64,000 bases of DNA from GCA-002722245 sp038154685 (GTDB lineage: Bacteria > Bacteroidota > Bacteroidia > Flavobacteriales_C > GCA-002722245), in contig JAYPYW010000011.1 in the NCBI GenBank assembly GCA_038154685.1, forward strand, positions 1 to 64,000, in the 5' to 3' direction. The notes beneath the pieces are model-generated. The model had not been told where the DNA came from and ran no database searches. It saw only the letters and a program-made list of their open reading frames with translations. Positions within the stretch are counted from its first letter, which is position 1; every line of letters starts with the position of its first letter. Below, piece by piece: positions 14,562 to 24,394 of the stretch. The position numbers and the translations under genes are program-made.

Positions 14562-17500
14562 ATGTGGAATTTATTCGACACCAAACGTATACAAATCTTT
14601 ATTTTAATTACATTTTTTATCTCTTCAAATCCTCTCTTGAGAGCTCAAGACAAACCGATTTTAATTGGAGAGAGCATGAATCTTCAAAAAGACTATCCTG
14701 TGGTTCCTATTTTGTATGGAACAAGTACTGAAGGATTAAGGTCTAGTAGCGATTGTTGGAGTTCATTAGGTGCAGGATATATACACATAAACGATAAATT
14801 CAAAGGTAAAAACACATCTGTTCCTACAATCGCCTTAGATGATGGGTCTTACGGACCCATCTCATTAGGCTGGGATTTCACTTTTTACGGCCAAACCTAC
14901 AACAGCCTATATGTAAATGTTAATGGTAATATAACATTTGGAGAGCCATACAGCGCTTATTCACCCAGTGGATTCCCTTCCAATAAAGTCCCTTCGATGA
15001 TTGCTCCGTTTTGGGCGGACGTAGATTTAAGAGGTACAGGAAGTGGTGTAAACAACGTTTACATAAAGTTAGAGCCAGGAAAAGTAATAGTTCAATGGGT
15101 TCAGGTAGGGTATTATAAGGAAAATACAGACCCCAGAAACACTTTTCAAATAGTACTAACTGATGCAAATGACCCTGATTTAGGTATTGGATATAATACA
15201 AGATTTGCATACGGAGATATGAACTGGGGAGTTGGTAATGCCAGTGGAGGAACAAGTGGTTTTGGTAAAACAACCTATGCTACAGTTGGCGCTCAATCAG
15301 CAGAAGGGTCCGAGTTTTATCAAATAGGACTCTTTGGACAAAACAATGATAATTATGATGGCCCTGGTGGGAGTATTGATGGTGTACATTACCTTGATGG
15401 AAGATGTTTCACCATGGATTTAAGAACATTAAATGTTCCTCCTGTTGCTAATAACTTACCTGAGTCTAGAGAGATAAATTTAACCGCTGGTATGAATTAT
15501 GACTTAAGTACTTCTTATGCTTCTCCTGAAATTGACCAAATAACAACAGTTGATGTTTCGAACAATACTTTATCAAATTTCACATGGGAAAGTACTCCCG
15601 GTAACTTAAGCACGCAAAATATCTCATTTACAACGGACGAAAGTGATGTAGGTTCGCATTACATCTACATTCATGCTCAAGATGATGGAATTCCGAATGC
15701 ACATACTTATGATACAATATTGGTTAATGTTATTTCTGAATTAAAGGCGGGTAAAGGTTCGGCTCTTGCCTTTGATGGTGTAAATGATCATGTTACAGTA
15801 CCACATAATAGTAAAATGTATAGTTCAGGAACCGGTACTTTTTCAGTTTGGATAAAACCATCTACTTTAAGCGGAAACTTAATTGAACCCATAATCCAAA
15901 AGAGTTCTCAATATGCAATTAGTTATGATAGAGGTTCTCAAAAAACAATCTTTACCGCTTGGAAAGATGGAACCCCTATATCTTTAACTTCTAATTCCAC
16001 TATAACTGAAGATGAATGGAATCACATTTGTTTCTCTTATGATGGAAGTAATTTAACTTGCTACATAAACGGAATTAAAGACTCCGAAATAGAATTCGAA
16101 GGATTTCCAAGTAATTCGATATCCCCTCTTTACATAGGAACTAGTAATCAAAAAGAAAATTTCTTCAGTGGCCACCTTGATGAATTAGCTTACATAGGAA
16201 CCTCTTTTAGTGAAAATGACATTCAGAAATTAATGTTTGAATTAGAGAATGTAAAAGTTAACTACAGGAAATTTTATTTCAAATTCAGTAACTCTCCAGT
16301 TTTAATAGATGATGGTCCTTACGAAAATAATGGCGTTCTGAACGATTTTGACACTACTTCCTGTTGGAAAAGAAATTATGCATCAATATGGACAGGAGAG
16401 TTTAGCACAGATTGGAATGCTGCTGGAAACTGGGAATCTGGACTTGTTCCTGTTGTATCAGACAATGGATCTATTTTAAAAGAAAATTTCGTTATAATCC
16501 CAGAGGTTGCAGCTGGAAATAAACCCATTTCAATAACAAGTTCTGTTGAAGTAAACAATTTAATTATTCATGATAAATCTTCCTTTAAATTAGAGTCAAG
16601 TGGAAATATTTCAATTAAGAAAAACCTTCATGGAAATTCAAACGCACAATTTTTCGGAAACATTAAATTTGATGGATTTGAACCGCAAAAAATCTTTGGT
16701 GATAACCTTTTTTATAATATTACTATAGAAAATAAAGTAACCTTACAAGGTAATCAGGATATCAAAGAGGATTTAATTTTAAACTCTGATGTTTTATTTG
16801 TTAATGGGAAAACACTTACTCTTCTTTCAGATACAAGTGGTACAGCTGAGATATATCACATATCTGGCTCAGTTAATGGTAAGGTAGTTGCTCAAAGAAC
16901 TATAGAATATAAAGCCAACTCTGTTGGATGGCATTATTTAACCTCTCCCGTAACTGGTGCCAGCTTTGCTCAAATAAACGAATCCATTCCACTTAGAGGA
17001 ATTGGGAATGGTCCCAACGATACACCATGGCCTAATATATACTTATATGATGAAACTGTACCTAGTCAAAATAAAATGATTGGGTGGTGGAGTCCTGACT
17101 CATTGAATCAAATAATTGAACAATCCCAAGGTTTTATCTTATTCTATAACAAAGCTGAACCCAAAACAATAAGCTTTATTGGAGAAGTTCATACTGGTGA
17201 AAAGAATAGAAAAATCACCTTCACAAATTCGAACAAACTGTCTTCTGATGGGTGGAACTTAGTTGGTAATCCATATCCAAGTATGCTCGATTGGGATTTA
17301 GTAAGTTTTTCTTCAACAATGGACAAAGCTTTATACGTTTATGACAATAAATTAGATAGATACTCTAGCTACGTAAATGGAATTGGTGTGAATGGAGGGA
17401 CTTCCGAAATAGCAAGTACTCAAAGCTTCTTTGTTAAATCATCATCAGAAACTACCTTTTCTCTTAACAACGGGAACAGAATAACTGGTAAAAATAAATG

Positions 17501-18188
17501 GAGGGCTAAATCAGAGTCACCAGCCGAACATTTAAAAATAAGTTTAAATACCTCCACTGATAAAGATGAAATAATCTTAGTTAAAAACGAAAATTCAAAC
17601 AACTCTTTTGATCCTAAGGAAGATGCTTATAAATTATCAAGTGATAATGGTTCGTTCGAAATTTATTTTAAAATGAATGACATTAAGTTTTCTATTAAGA
17701 ATATGCCTTTTCAAGATGAAACTATCATTCCAATATTTATATCCGCAAGTATGGGGGAATACAGTCTAACTATTAAAGAAAGTTCTTTTTTTAATTCAGA
17801 GATTAATATTTTAATTCAAGACCTATTAACTAATGAAATAAATGAATTTCCTATCAATGAGAATATAATTTTTGAAACTGAAAATGTAATCGATAAGCAC
17901 AGATTCAATTTGATTTTTAAAACTCTTAAATCAAATAACTTAGAGTCAGAATTAGTAAAGGAAAAGCCTTTTTATTCATATTCATATAATCAATTGAAAA
18001 TCAACAATCTTCCTCCAAATTGTGATATTCAATTTTTTGATATCACGGGAAAAGTCGTTTTAACAATGTCCAACATTAATAGTCAAGGTTCTATTACAAT
18101 TCCTTGGGATTATCCAAAAGGAATGTATTTAATGAAAATACTTAACGGAAATAGAGAAAGTTCTTTGAAAGTCGCTATTTACAAATAA
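14562..18188 (+). CDS. T9SS-secreted surface protein with NIDO-like and LamG domains
   Basis: 1208 aa. Signal peptide in the first 29 residues. Residues about 95-290 resemble a nidogen (NIDO) domain (VPSMIAPFWADVDLRG, then FQIVLTD). Residues about 405-560 are a LamG/concanavalin-like domain (ALAFDGVNDHVTVPH, then EWNHICFSYDG). A strand-rich region follows, containing GNWESGLVP, as often found in T9SS cargo. The last 85 residues form a type-A sorting domain (ITGKVV, then PKGMYLMKI). Likely exported, cell-surface bound and adhesive or glycan-binding. No catalytic site is recognised. The upstream katG is divergent and the downstream gene convergent, so it is a single-gene unit. Confidence 0.85.
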   Translation: MWNLFDTKRIQIFILITFFISSNPLLRAQDKPILIGESMNLQKDYPVVPILYGTSTEGLRSSSDCWSSLGAGYIHINDKFKGKNTSVPTIALDDGSYGPISLGWDFTFYGQTYNSLYVNVNGNITFGEPYSAYSPSGFPSNKVPSMIAPFWADVDLRGTGSGVNNVYIKLEPGKVIVQWVQVGYYKENTDPRNTFQIVLTDANDPDLGIGYNTRFAYGDMNWGVGNASGGTSGFGKTTYATVGAQSAEGSEFYQIGLFGQNNDNYDGPGGSIDGVHYLDGRCFTMDLRTLNVPPVANNLPESREINLTAGMNYDLSTSYASPEIDQITTVDVSNNTLSNFTWESTPGNLSTQNISFTTDESDVGSHYIYIHAQDDGIPNAHTYDTILVNVISELKAGKGSALAFDGVNDHVTVPHNSKMYSSGTGTFSVWIKPSTLSGNLIEPIIQKSSQYAISYDRGSQKTIFTAWKDGTPISLTSNSTITEDEWNHICFSYDGSNLTCYINGIKDSEIEFEGFPSNSISPLYIGTSNQKENFFSGHLDELAYIGTSFSENDIQKLMFELENVKVNYRKFYFKFSNSPVLIDDGPYENNGVLNDFDTTSCWKRNYASIWTGEFSTDWNAAGNWESGLVPVVSDNGSILKENFVIIPEVAAGNKPISITSSVEVNNLIIHDKSSFKLESSGNISIKKNLHGNSNAQFFGNIKFDGFEPQKIFGDNLFYNITIENKVTLQGNQDIKEDLILNSDVLFVNGKTLTLLSDTSGTAEIYHISGSVNGKVVAQRTIEYKANSVGWHYLTSPVTGASFAQINESIPLRGIGNGPNDTPWPNIYLYDETVPSQNKMIGWWSPDSLNQIIEQSQGFILFYNKAEPKTISFIGEVHTGEKNRKITFTNSNKLSSDGWNLVGNPYPSMLDWDLVSFSSTMDKALYVYDNKLDRYSSYVNGIGVNGGTSEIASTQSFFVKSSSETTFSLNNGNRITGKNKWRAKSESPAEHLKISLNTSTDKDEIILVKNENSNNSFDPKEDAYKLSSDNGSFEIYFKMNDIKFSIKNMPFQDETIIPIFISASMGEYSLTIKESSFFNSEINILIQDLLTNEINEFPINENIIFETENVIDKHRFNLIFKTLKSNNLESELVKEKPFYSYSYNQLKINNLPPNCDIQFFDITGKVVLTMSNINSQGSITIPWDYPKGMYLMKILNGNRESSLKVAIYK

Positions 18189-18232
18189 CGGTTAATTTAT
18201 CTTTCACTTTAATAACATTGGGCTTATAAAAA

Positions 18233-20590
18233 TTATCGATAGAGGACAAATCTATACGTTTCACTCTTCTCACTTGAAATAGATAATTGAACGAGATACA
18301 TTCCGTTTTTTATACTAGGAGGAAGATTAATTTTGGTTTCAATTGAATTAAGATTGTTCAATTGATAAACAATTTCTCCTTTTAAATTAAAAACAACTAA
18401 ATCATATACTTCCACTAAATCACTTACCTCTAAAGTTAAACTGCTTTGAACAAGCGTAGAGTTTAATTGAAATAGTGATTCATTGGTTTCTTCTTCCAGA
18501 ATAGACGTAATCAAAATAGAATTATGATTGTTGTCGGCACCTATATTTGGAGCTTGGTTTTCAATGTCTACCGGATTTCCAAAAGCATCCACTTCTGGAT
18601 AAGAAGGAATGTCTGCAAATATTCCTTGTCCTGCCATAGGGAAAGCTGGTTGAGGGAAAGATTTACCAGCATCAACCATTGGACTTCCTCCATAAATCTT
18701 AAACCCTTCCATTTCTAAAGAACTCGCATCGTGGAAGGCTGGCCATTCATCAACAATCTTGTTCTTGTCTCTGTTTTGAAAGCTGGTACTTATGTTTCCT
18801 TTAAAATAGTTATTGGAAACCCTCAAACTTCCGCTAGCAATATCAATTACTGGTCCTTCACTTCCAATACTAGCCCCTCCAGTAGTCATAAATGCATTAT
18901 TGTAGATAAATGTATTGCTCGCGTAGATCTCGATATTAGGGCTATAGTTTTCTGTATAGTAAATGGTATTGTTGTAGATATAGCTGCTATCAGATCTAAT
19001 GGGATCGTTTCCACTTCCAACAAAGCCAGATATCCAAATAGTGTTTCCATGATGATCTCTATACCCATCATTTACACTTACATTAAATCGATAGCCACAA
19101 CGGTTATTAGATCCTAAAATCTCACAAAATCCCCCTTCACTATTTTGGCTGTAGTTATATTGATAAATTACATCTTCATTTCCAAAGTCGATGTGCATTC
19201 CATAGGAGTCACCATTTCCTTTTACATCGTAAGATCTATTATATTGAGCAATCACATGCTTACATCTGAAGGTCCACAATCCACTCCCTCGACCTGCTAA
19301 TCTAGTTTCCGTGCCATTACTATAACCTGTTTGATCAAAGTCATTATTATCTACTAAAGCATTGTACATCTTTCCAAGAATAACTCCAGAACCTCCTGTT
19401 TGAAAGAATGTATTATTTTTAATTACAAAATTCATGTTTCGATTAATTGTCCAGTCAGAATTATCCCAATCCCCTGAATGCGTTGCCCAAACACCAGCTT
19501 TTCCAATATGACTGAAATAACAATTTTCAATAAGTACATCTTCAAAACGCACAACAGTAGTAACACTACCTCCGGCATCTTCCTCATTAGCATCGGATTC
19601 AAAACGTAACCCAGTAACTTTAATCGCATCAAAATCTTCAGGAAGTCCAACACTATATACGTCCGTTATTTTTAGATCATGAAAGTTTAATCCACTTGAT
19701 ATTCCTCCCCATTTATTGGCCTGGCAATATATACCATACCCTTTTTTCTCATTCCATCCATATCGGGTATCATTTTGTCGATCGTTTTTGATCCATAAAT
19801 ATGACATGTTAATGTAACTCGCATTTACAAGATTTACAGCACTTAAATAATCACCTCCTGAGATACTTCCTGAACCAGAGAGTACAGGTAATTCTCCAGG
19901 TCCATAATATGATATAACAATCGGATTGTCTTCAATTCCTGATCTTTTAACCTTGAGCTCTCCTTTAAAAGTATCTCCAGAACGAAAAAGCACGCGATCT
20001 CCTGGGTTTAAAAAGCCACCATTTCCATCTGTTTCAAATGCTGAATTAGCTTTTTCTATAGTCTTCCAAGGTTTCCAGTAAGTACCTGTGTTAGCATTAT
20101 CCCCATTGCTAGCCACGTAATAAACATTAAAGTTGTCGGTTACTTTAATCTTGTCAATTAAAACAGCGGCATCCGAAGCTACGAATGAAATGGTATTGGT
20201 TCCTGTCACGAGACTTACCGACCAAAGACTAGATCGAGCTTGGCCCTGATAAGCCCAATTAGATTTTTGAAGTGTTTTACTAGTTGCTGCCGCACCATTA
20301 ACAGATAAATATACCGACTGATTTGTTCCCCCATTAAAATGAAAAACTTCTAACTTATAAGTTCCATTTTTCGAAATTCCGTCTATTGTAAAAGTGACTA
20401 TTCCTTCCGTTGAAGTAGCATTTTCTAATTTGACAAAACTGCCACTAGAAGCGTTTATGTTAGTTTCAATTGTATAACTTCCAGAAAGTGTTGCACTTTC
20501 AGCCTCTTGGGTAATATCAATAGATCCAAACAATAATGAGGGAATTAAATAGAAAAAAAGCGGCAATAAAAATTTCTTGTATAAAATCAT
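18233..20590 (-). CDS. T9SS-secreted right-handed beta-helix protein with CBM6-like domain
   Basis: 785 aa from ATG 20590, which gives a proper signal (FLLPLFFYLIPSLLFG); the longer frame to 20707 is rejected. Residues about 25-150 match a CBM6-type carbohydrate-binding domain (TQEAESATLSGSYTIET at its start). Residues 155-690 begin with YYVASNGDNANTGTYWKPWK and continue as parallel beta-helix coils rich in N-N-F patterns, typical of polysaccharide lyases and related glycan enzymes. The end is a T9SS sorting domain. Probably an extracellular polysaccharide-degrading enzyme; the substrate is not apparent. An rsgA fragment lies just upstream, on the other strand. Confidence 0.85.
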   Translation of the reverse strand: MILYKKFLLPLFFYLIPSLLFGSIDITQEAESATLSGSYTIETNINASSGSFVKLENATSTEGIVTFTIDGISKNGTYKLEVFHFNGGTNQSVYLSVNGAAATSKTLQKSNWAYQGQARSSLWSVSLVTGTNTISFVASDAAVLIDKIKVTDNFNVYYVASNGDNANTGTYWKPWKTIEKANSAFETDGNGGFLNPGDRVLFRSGDTFKGELKVKRSGIEDNPIVISYYGPGELPVLSGSGSISGGDYLSAVNLVNASYINMSYLWIKNDRQNDTRYGWNEKKGYGIYCQANKWGGISSGLNFHDLKITDVYSVGLPEDFDAIKVTGLRFESDANEEDAGGSVTTVVRFEDVLIENCYFSHIGKAGVWATHSGDWDNSDWTINRNMNFVIKNNTFFQTGGSGVILGKMYNALVDNNDFDQTGYSNGTETRLAGRGSGLWTFRCKHVIAQYNRSYDVKGNGDSYGMHIDFGNEDVIYQYNYSQNSEGGFCEILGSNNRCGYRFNVSVNDGYRDHHGNTIWISGFVGSGNDPIRSDSSYIYNNTIYYTENYSPNIEIYASNTFIYNNAFMTTGGASIGSEGPVIDIASGSLRVSNNYFKGNISTSFQNRDKNKIVDEWPAFHDASSLEMEGFKIYGGSPMVDAGKSFPQPAFPMAGQGIFADIPSYPEVDAFGNPVDIENQAPNIGADNNHNSILITSILEEETNESLFQLNSTLVQSSLTLEVSDLVEVYDLVVFNLKGEIVYQLNNLNSIETKINLPPSIKNGMYLVQLSISSEKSETYRFVLYR

Positions 20591-20690
20591 TGTGGTAATG
20601 TGGTTTTCATAAAAAAAGGTAATTAAACCGGTTAGAAATGGATTTACAATTTGATAGGATTGATATACAACTTTTAATAAAATAATAGAT

Positions 20691-20915
20691 TTGGCAGAGG
20701 AGTGCAAATTCTCAGATTGTTCACATACAACTGAAAGTGGATGCAGAGTATTAGATGCATTTCATAAAGGAGAACTTGATGAAGCTGCTTTGAATAATTA
20801 CCATAAACTCGAAAGAGAGCGACAACGGATTGAATCTTCAGAGCATGAATTACGCCAAAGGGATCGTGCTTTCGGGAAGATGGTTAAAGAGGCTACAAAA
20901 AAGAAGAAGGCTTAA
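20691..20915 (+). pseudogene. C-terminal fragment of RsgA (YjeQ) GTPase
   Basis: About 74 codons that match only the C-terminal zinc domain of the ribosome-assembly GTPase RsgA: CKFSDCSHTTESGC with the conserved Cys and His zinc ligands, then a VLDAFHKGEL helix and a basic tail. The GTPase and OB-fold parts are absent; the open frame extends upstream only to about 20664, after a TGA, and gives FNKIIDLAEEC, also RsgA-like. A TTG at 20691 is the only candidate start. It abuts the promoter of the divergent beta-helix gene, so a rearrangement probably cut the original gene here. It could still be a small zinc protein, but I favour a remnant. Confidence 0.65.
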
Positions 20916-21038
20916 CTAGCTTTTATTAAATGCAGTTCTATCTGTTTCATTTACAAATTGTATATTAATCAATACGAATTGTAAACATTAGTAAAAGAGT
21001 ATTAATGATTTTTATTCAACTACCATTGAATAAAACCC

Positions 21039-24000
21039 ATGACGACTTTTAAATTCAAATTCACATTACTTACAATCCTTTTAACAGCTAATTTCAGCTC
21101 TTTCGGACAAACCCATACAACTGATTGTAGCGGAGGGTCAGCTACTACTCCAACAACTAAAACTATTGAGGGGAAAACCATGAAAATGGTTTGGCATGAT
21201 GAGTTTGATGGAACTGAAATTGATCCTACCAAATGGCAAGCATGTCCGGAATGGAAACGCCAGGGAGGTAGTTATTGGGAGGCAGACAATGCTTGGTTGA
21301 ATGGTTGTGGAAAGCTTAAACTCAAAGTTAGCCAGAAGGGAGATTCTGTTTTTTGTGGGGCTATCCGAACTCGCAACCTTTACGATCAAAAATATGGTTA
21401 TTTCGAAGTTCGTTGTAAAGTTCCTCAAATTCATGGAGGTTGGGCTGCCTTTTGGATGATGCCTTATGGGAACCACCCAGGAGATCAAGGAAATGATGGG
21501 ACAGAAATAGACATATTTGAATCGATAAATGGTTGGAACAATAAAATCCAGCATGCAATTCATTGGGATGGTTACGGGGCTGAACACCAACATCAAAGTA
21601 AATCTATGGATCGTCCAGATATCTACGATGATAAAATGCACACTTTCGGAATGAAATGGACACCAACGGAGTACACTTTTTACGTTGATGACGTTGAAAC
21701 TTGGAGAACTTCAGCTGGTGGAGTTAGTGATGTTGCTCAGTACTTAAAATTAACGATGGAGGTATCTAACCAGACATGGCCTGGAGATTGGAACAATCAG
21801 ATCACCAAACCTATTGTATGGACAGTAGATTACGTTAGAACCTACTCTTTGGAAGAACCTGATTGTAACGGCGATTTTGGTGGAACGGCTTACTTAGATG
21901 ATTGTGGCACTTGTGTTGGAGGATCAACTGGAAAAACGGCTTGCTTACCCTGTGACGTTTCTTCGGAAACTATTTTCTCTGAGCCTTTATACACACAAAC
22001 AGGTGAAGACAAAACGTGGCAATGTATTATTGATAATAATGAGATTCCAATAGGTGTAAAATCAACCGAAGGAATTACTGGGTCAGGTATTAACGTAAAA
22101 AATAGTTTGGTGGAAGTTGGAGAGCATGCAACCAATCCAATTATTGAAAACCTAAAAATTCACACATTAGGTAATAGCTACGTGAGCAGAACTTATTTTG
22201 ATAGATGGTCGAGATGGTATCAGGAAGATGGAAACACTCAAATCTATAGGTTATTTAAAGACGAAATAAATGTTAGAAACGATAGAGCTTTAGCAGCAAG
22301 AATTGAAACTTTCTACCCTGAAAAAAGAGCATTGCCAGAACCTGGAGTTTGGCACGAATGGGAAGGAAGGTACACAATTGTTAACCCGGCAGGTTGTTCT
22401 GCTCCTCATTATTGCTCAATTTTTCAAGCAAAGGGAAACAGCGTCGATCATTGGTCGGTTATGGTTAAAATGGACGATAAAGGAAATGTTTGGATGGACC
22501 GTAGAGGGGATGTTGACACCACTTTTGCAACAAACATGACAGGAAAGGCATTTGATTTAAAAGTTCGTGATAACGGTATGGATTACGAAGTTTATGTGGA
22601 CGATAAATACATTGGAAATGGAACTTGGCCTCGTACAGAAGAAGTAGGTTTTAGATGGGGAATATATGTTGGTGAAAGTGAGGTTAAAGATGATATTTTA
22701 GTATTCGTCACTGGTGCAAAAAATAGTATTATCGATACACGAGATTGTAATGGTGACCCTGATGGTACAGCCTTTATTGATAATTGTGAAACTTGCGTTG
22801 GTGGGAAAACAGGTAAAAAAGCTTGTACCCAAGATTGCGCAGGAGTTTGGGGTGGAAATGCTAAAGAACCCAATGTAACTATTGGTAAGAAAAATGAAGT
22901 TTGTGGAAATGATAACGGAGTTGTTACGTTCACATTCCCTGACGAACCATCAAGAACAAACATCGAATTCAGTACCGATGGTGGATTAACCTACCCTAAA
23001 AACGTGTTTGATAATGTTGGGAGTACTTCCATAACTAATTTGTCAAAAGGAAGTTATCATCTCTATGCCAGATGGGGGAACGATGAATGTCCAATTGATT
23101 TAGGTACCGTTAACTTAGAAGCAAGACCAGCTCCCTCTGTTTCTGTTTCCAAAAAAGGTGCTGATTGCGGTACAGATAATGGAGCGATCACGCTAACATT
23201 CCCCGATGAATTAACAAGAACAGGTATTGAGTTTAGTTTAGACAATGGAGCCACTTACCCTATTCAAGTTAAAGACAATACAGGTAGTTATACATTTGAA
23301 GGTTTATCGAGAGGTGATTATCATGTTTGGACAAGATGGGGGAACGAAGATTGCCCAGTTGATATAGGGGTTGTTACCATTGGTGGTCCATCATGTAATT
23401 ATGATTGTAATGGAGATTTGGATGGAACGGCATTTATTGATAATTGCGAAACTTGTGTTGAAGGAAAAACAGGCAAAACCGCTTGTATTCAGGATTGTAA
23501 TGGTATTTGGGGTGGAAACACTACTGAGCCAGATGTAACCACTTCAGTGCAAGAAGAAAATTGCGAACAATCTGACGGAAGTATTACATTCTCATTCCCA
23601 GATCAATCAGGAAGAAGTGCTATTGAATTTAGTCTTGATGGCGGTTTAACATACCCCACTAAAGTTAAAGATAATATTGGTAATACAACTATACCCGGTT
23701 TAGCTCCTGGGACATACGATGTTTGGACACGTTGGGGGAATGACGAATGCCCTGTTGATTTGGGGGATTTGGTTATAAAAGCCGATCCCAATCCAATAGT
23801 AACCACATTAGTACAACCTTCAGAATGCGGAGCCAACAATGGTTCAATTACCTTTAATTTTGACGACACAAAAGGGAGATCTCGTATAGAGTTTAGTACT
23901 GATGGAGGTGCCTCCTATCCTACAAACGTAAGAGATAACACCAATTCGATAACAGTACCTTATCTTGCCCCTGGGACTTATGATATTTGGGTTAGATGGG

Positions 24001-24386
24001 GGAATAATGACTGTCCGGTTGATTTAGGTTTCACTACCATTTTGGAAATTCCTTGTGGTTATGATTGTAAAAACGAAAAAAATGGAACAGCTTACATTAA
24101 CGATTGTGGTATTTGTGTAGATGCGACGGTTGAAAATACCCCTTGTGTTTATGAGGATTATATTGAACCTCTTTCAACAAAAGAGTTGAAAGAAGAATTT
24201 ATTGTTTACCCAAATCCAACTTTAGGAGTAATTATATTTTCAGAATCGGTTGAATTTGAAGTTTACGACTTGTTAGGAAATCTGGTTGTATTAGGAAACG
24301 GAGATAGTGCTGATTTATCCTTACAAACATCTGGGGTTTATTATTTAAAGGTTGATACTAGAACAGTAAAGATTATTAAACATTAA
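21039..24386 (+). CDS. T9SS-secreted GH16 glycanase with lectin-like and SprB-type repeats
   Basis: 1115 aa. Signal peptide residues 1-24. GH16 domain at about 48-275 with the catalytic EIDIFE (Glu156, Asp158, Glu161), typical of laminarinases and related beta-glucanases. Then short calcium-type Cys modules (CNG..GTA..D.C.TC), a jelly-roll lectin or lyase-like domain at about 310-570, further Cys modules, and four repeats of about 75 aa resembling SprB-type repeats (RWGN.ECPVDLG at each end). A T9SS sorting domain ends the protein. It should cleave an extracellular beta-glucan, with the repeats serving as stalk or binding region. Substrate specificity cannot be told from sequence alone. Confidence 0.9.
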   Translation: MTTFKFKFTLLTILLTANFSSFGQTHTTDCSGGSATTPTTKTIEGKTMKMVWHDEFDGTEIDPTKWQACPEWKRQGGSYWEADNAWLNGCGKLKLKVSQKGDSVFCGAIRTRNLYDQKYGYFEVRCKVPQIHGGWAAFWMMPYGNHPGDQGNDGTEIDIFESINGWNNKIQHAIHWDGYGAEHQHQSKSMDRPDIYDDKMHTFGMKWTPTEYTFYVDDVETWRTSAGGVSDVAQYLKLTMEVSNQTWPGDWNNQITKPIVWTVDYVRTYSLEEPDCNGDFGGTAYLDDCGTCVGGSTGKTACLPCDVSSETIFSEPLYTQTGEDKTWQCIIDNNEIPIGVKSTEGITGSGINVKNSLVEVGEHATNPIIENLKIHTLGNSYVSRTYFDRWSRWYQEDGNTQIYRLFKDEINVRNDRALAARIETFYPEKRALPEPGVWHEWEGRYTIVNPAGCSAPHYCSIFQAKGNSVDHWSVMVKMDDKGNVWMDRRGDVDTTFATNMTGKAFDLKVRDNGMDYEVYVDDKYIGNGTWPRTEEVGFRWGIYVGESEVKDDILVFVTGAKNSIIDTRDCNGDPDGTAFIDNCETCVGGKTGKKACTQDCAGVWGGNAKEPNVTIGKKNEVCGNDNGVVTFTFPDEPSRTNIEFSTDGGLTYPKNVFDNVGSTSITNLSKGSYHLYARWGNDECPIDLGTVNLEARPAPSVSVSKKGADCGTDNGAITLTFPDELTRTGIEFSLDNGATYPIQVKDNTGSYTFEGLSRGDYHVWTRWGNEDCPVDIGVVTIGGPSCNYDCNGDLDGTAFIDNCETCVEGKTGKTACIQDCNGIWGGNTTEPDVTTSVQEENCEQSDGSITFSFPDQSGRSAIEFSLDGGLTYPTKVKDNIGNTTIPGLAPGTYDVWTRWGNDECPVDLGDLVIKADPNPIVTTLVQPSECGANNGSITFNFDDTKGRSRIEFSTDGGASYPTNVRDNTNSITVPYLAPGTYDIWVRWGNNDCPVDLGFTTILEIPCGYDCKNEKNGTAYINDCGICVDATVENTPCVYEDYIEPLSTKELKEEFIVYPNPTLGVIIFSESVEFEVYDLLGNLVVLGNGDSADLSLQTSGVYYLKVDTRTVKIIKH

Positions 24387-24394
24387 AAACAAAA

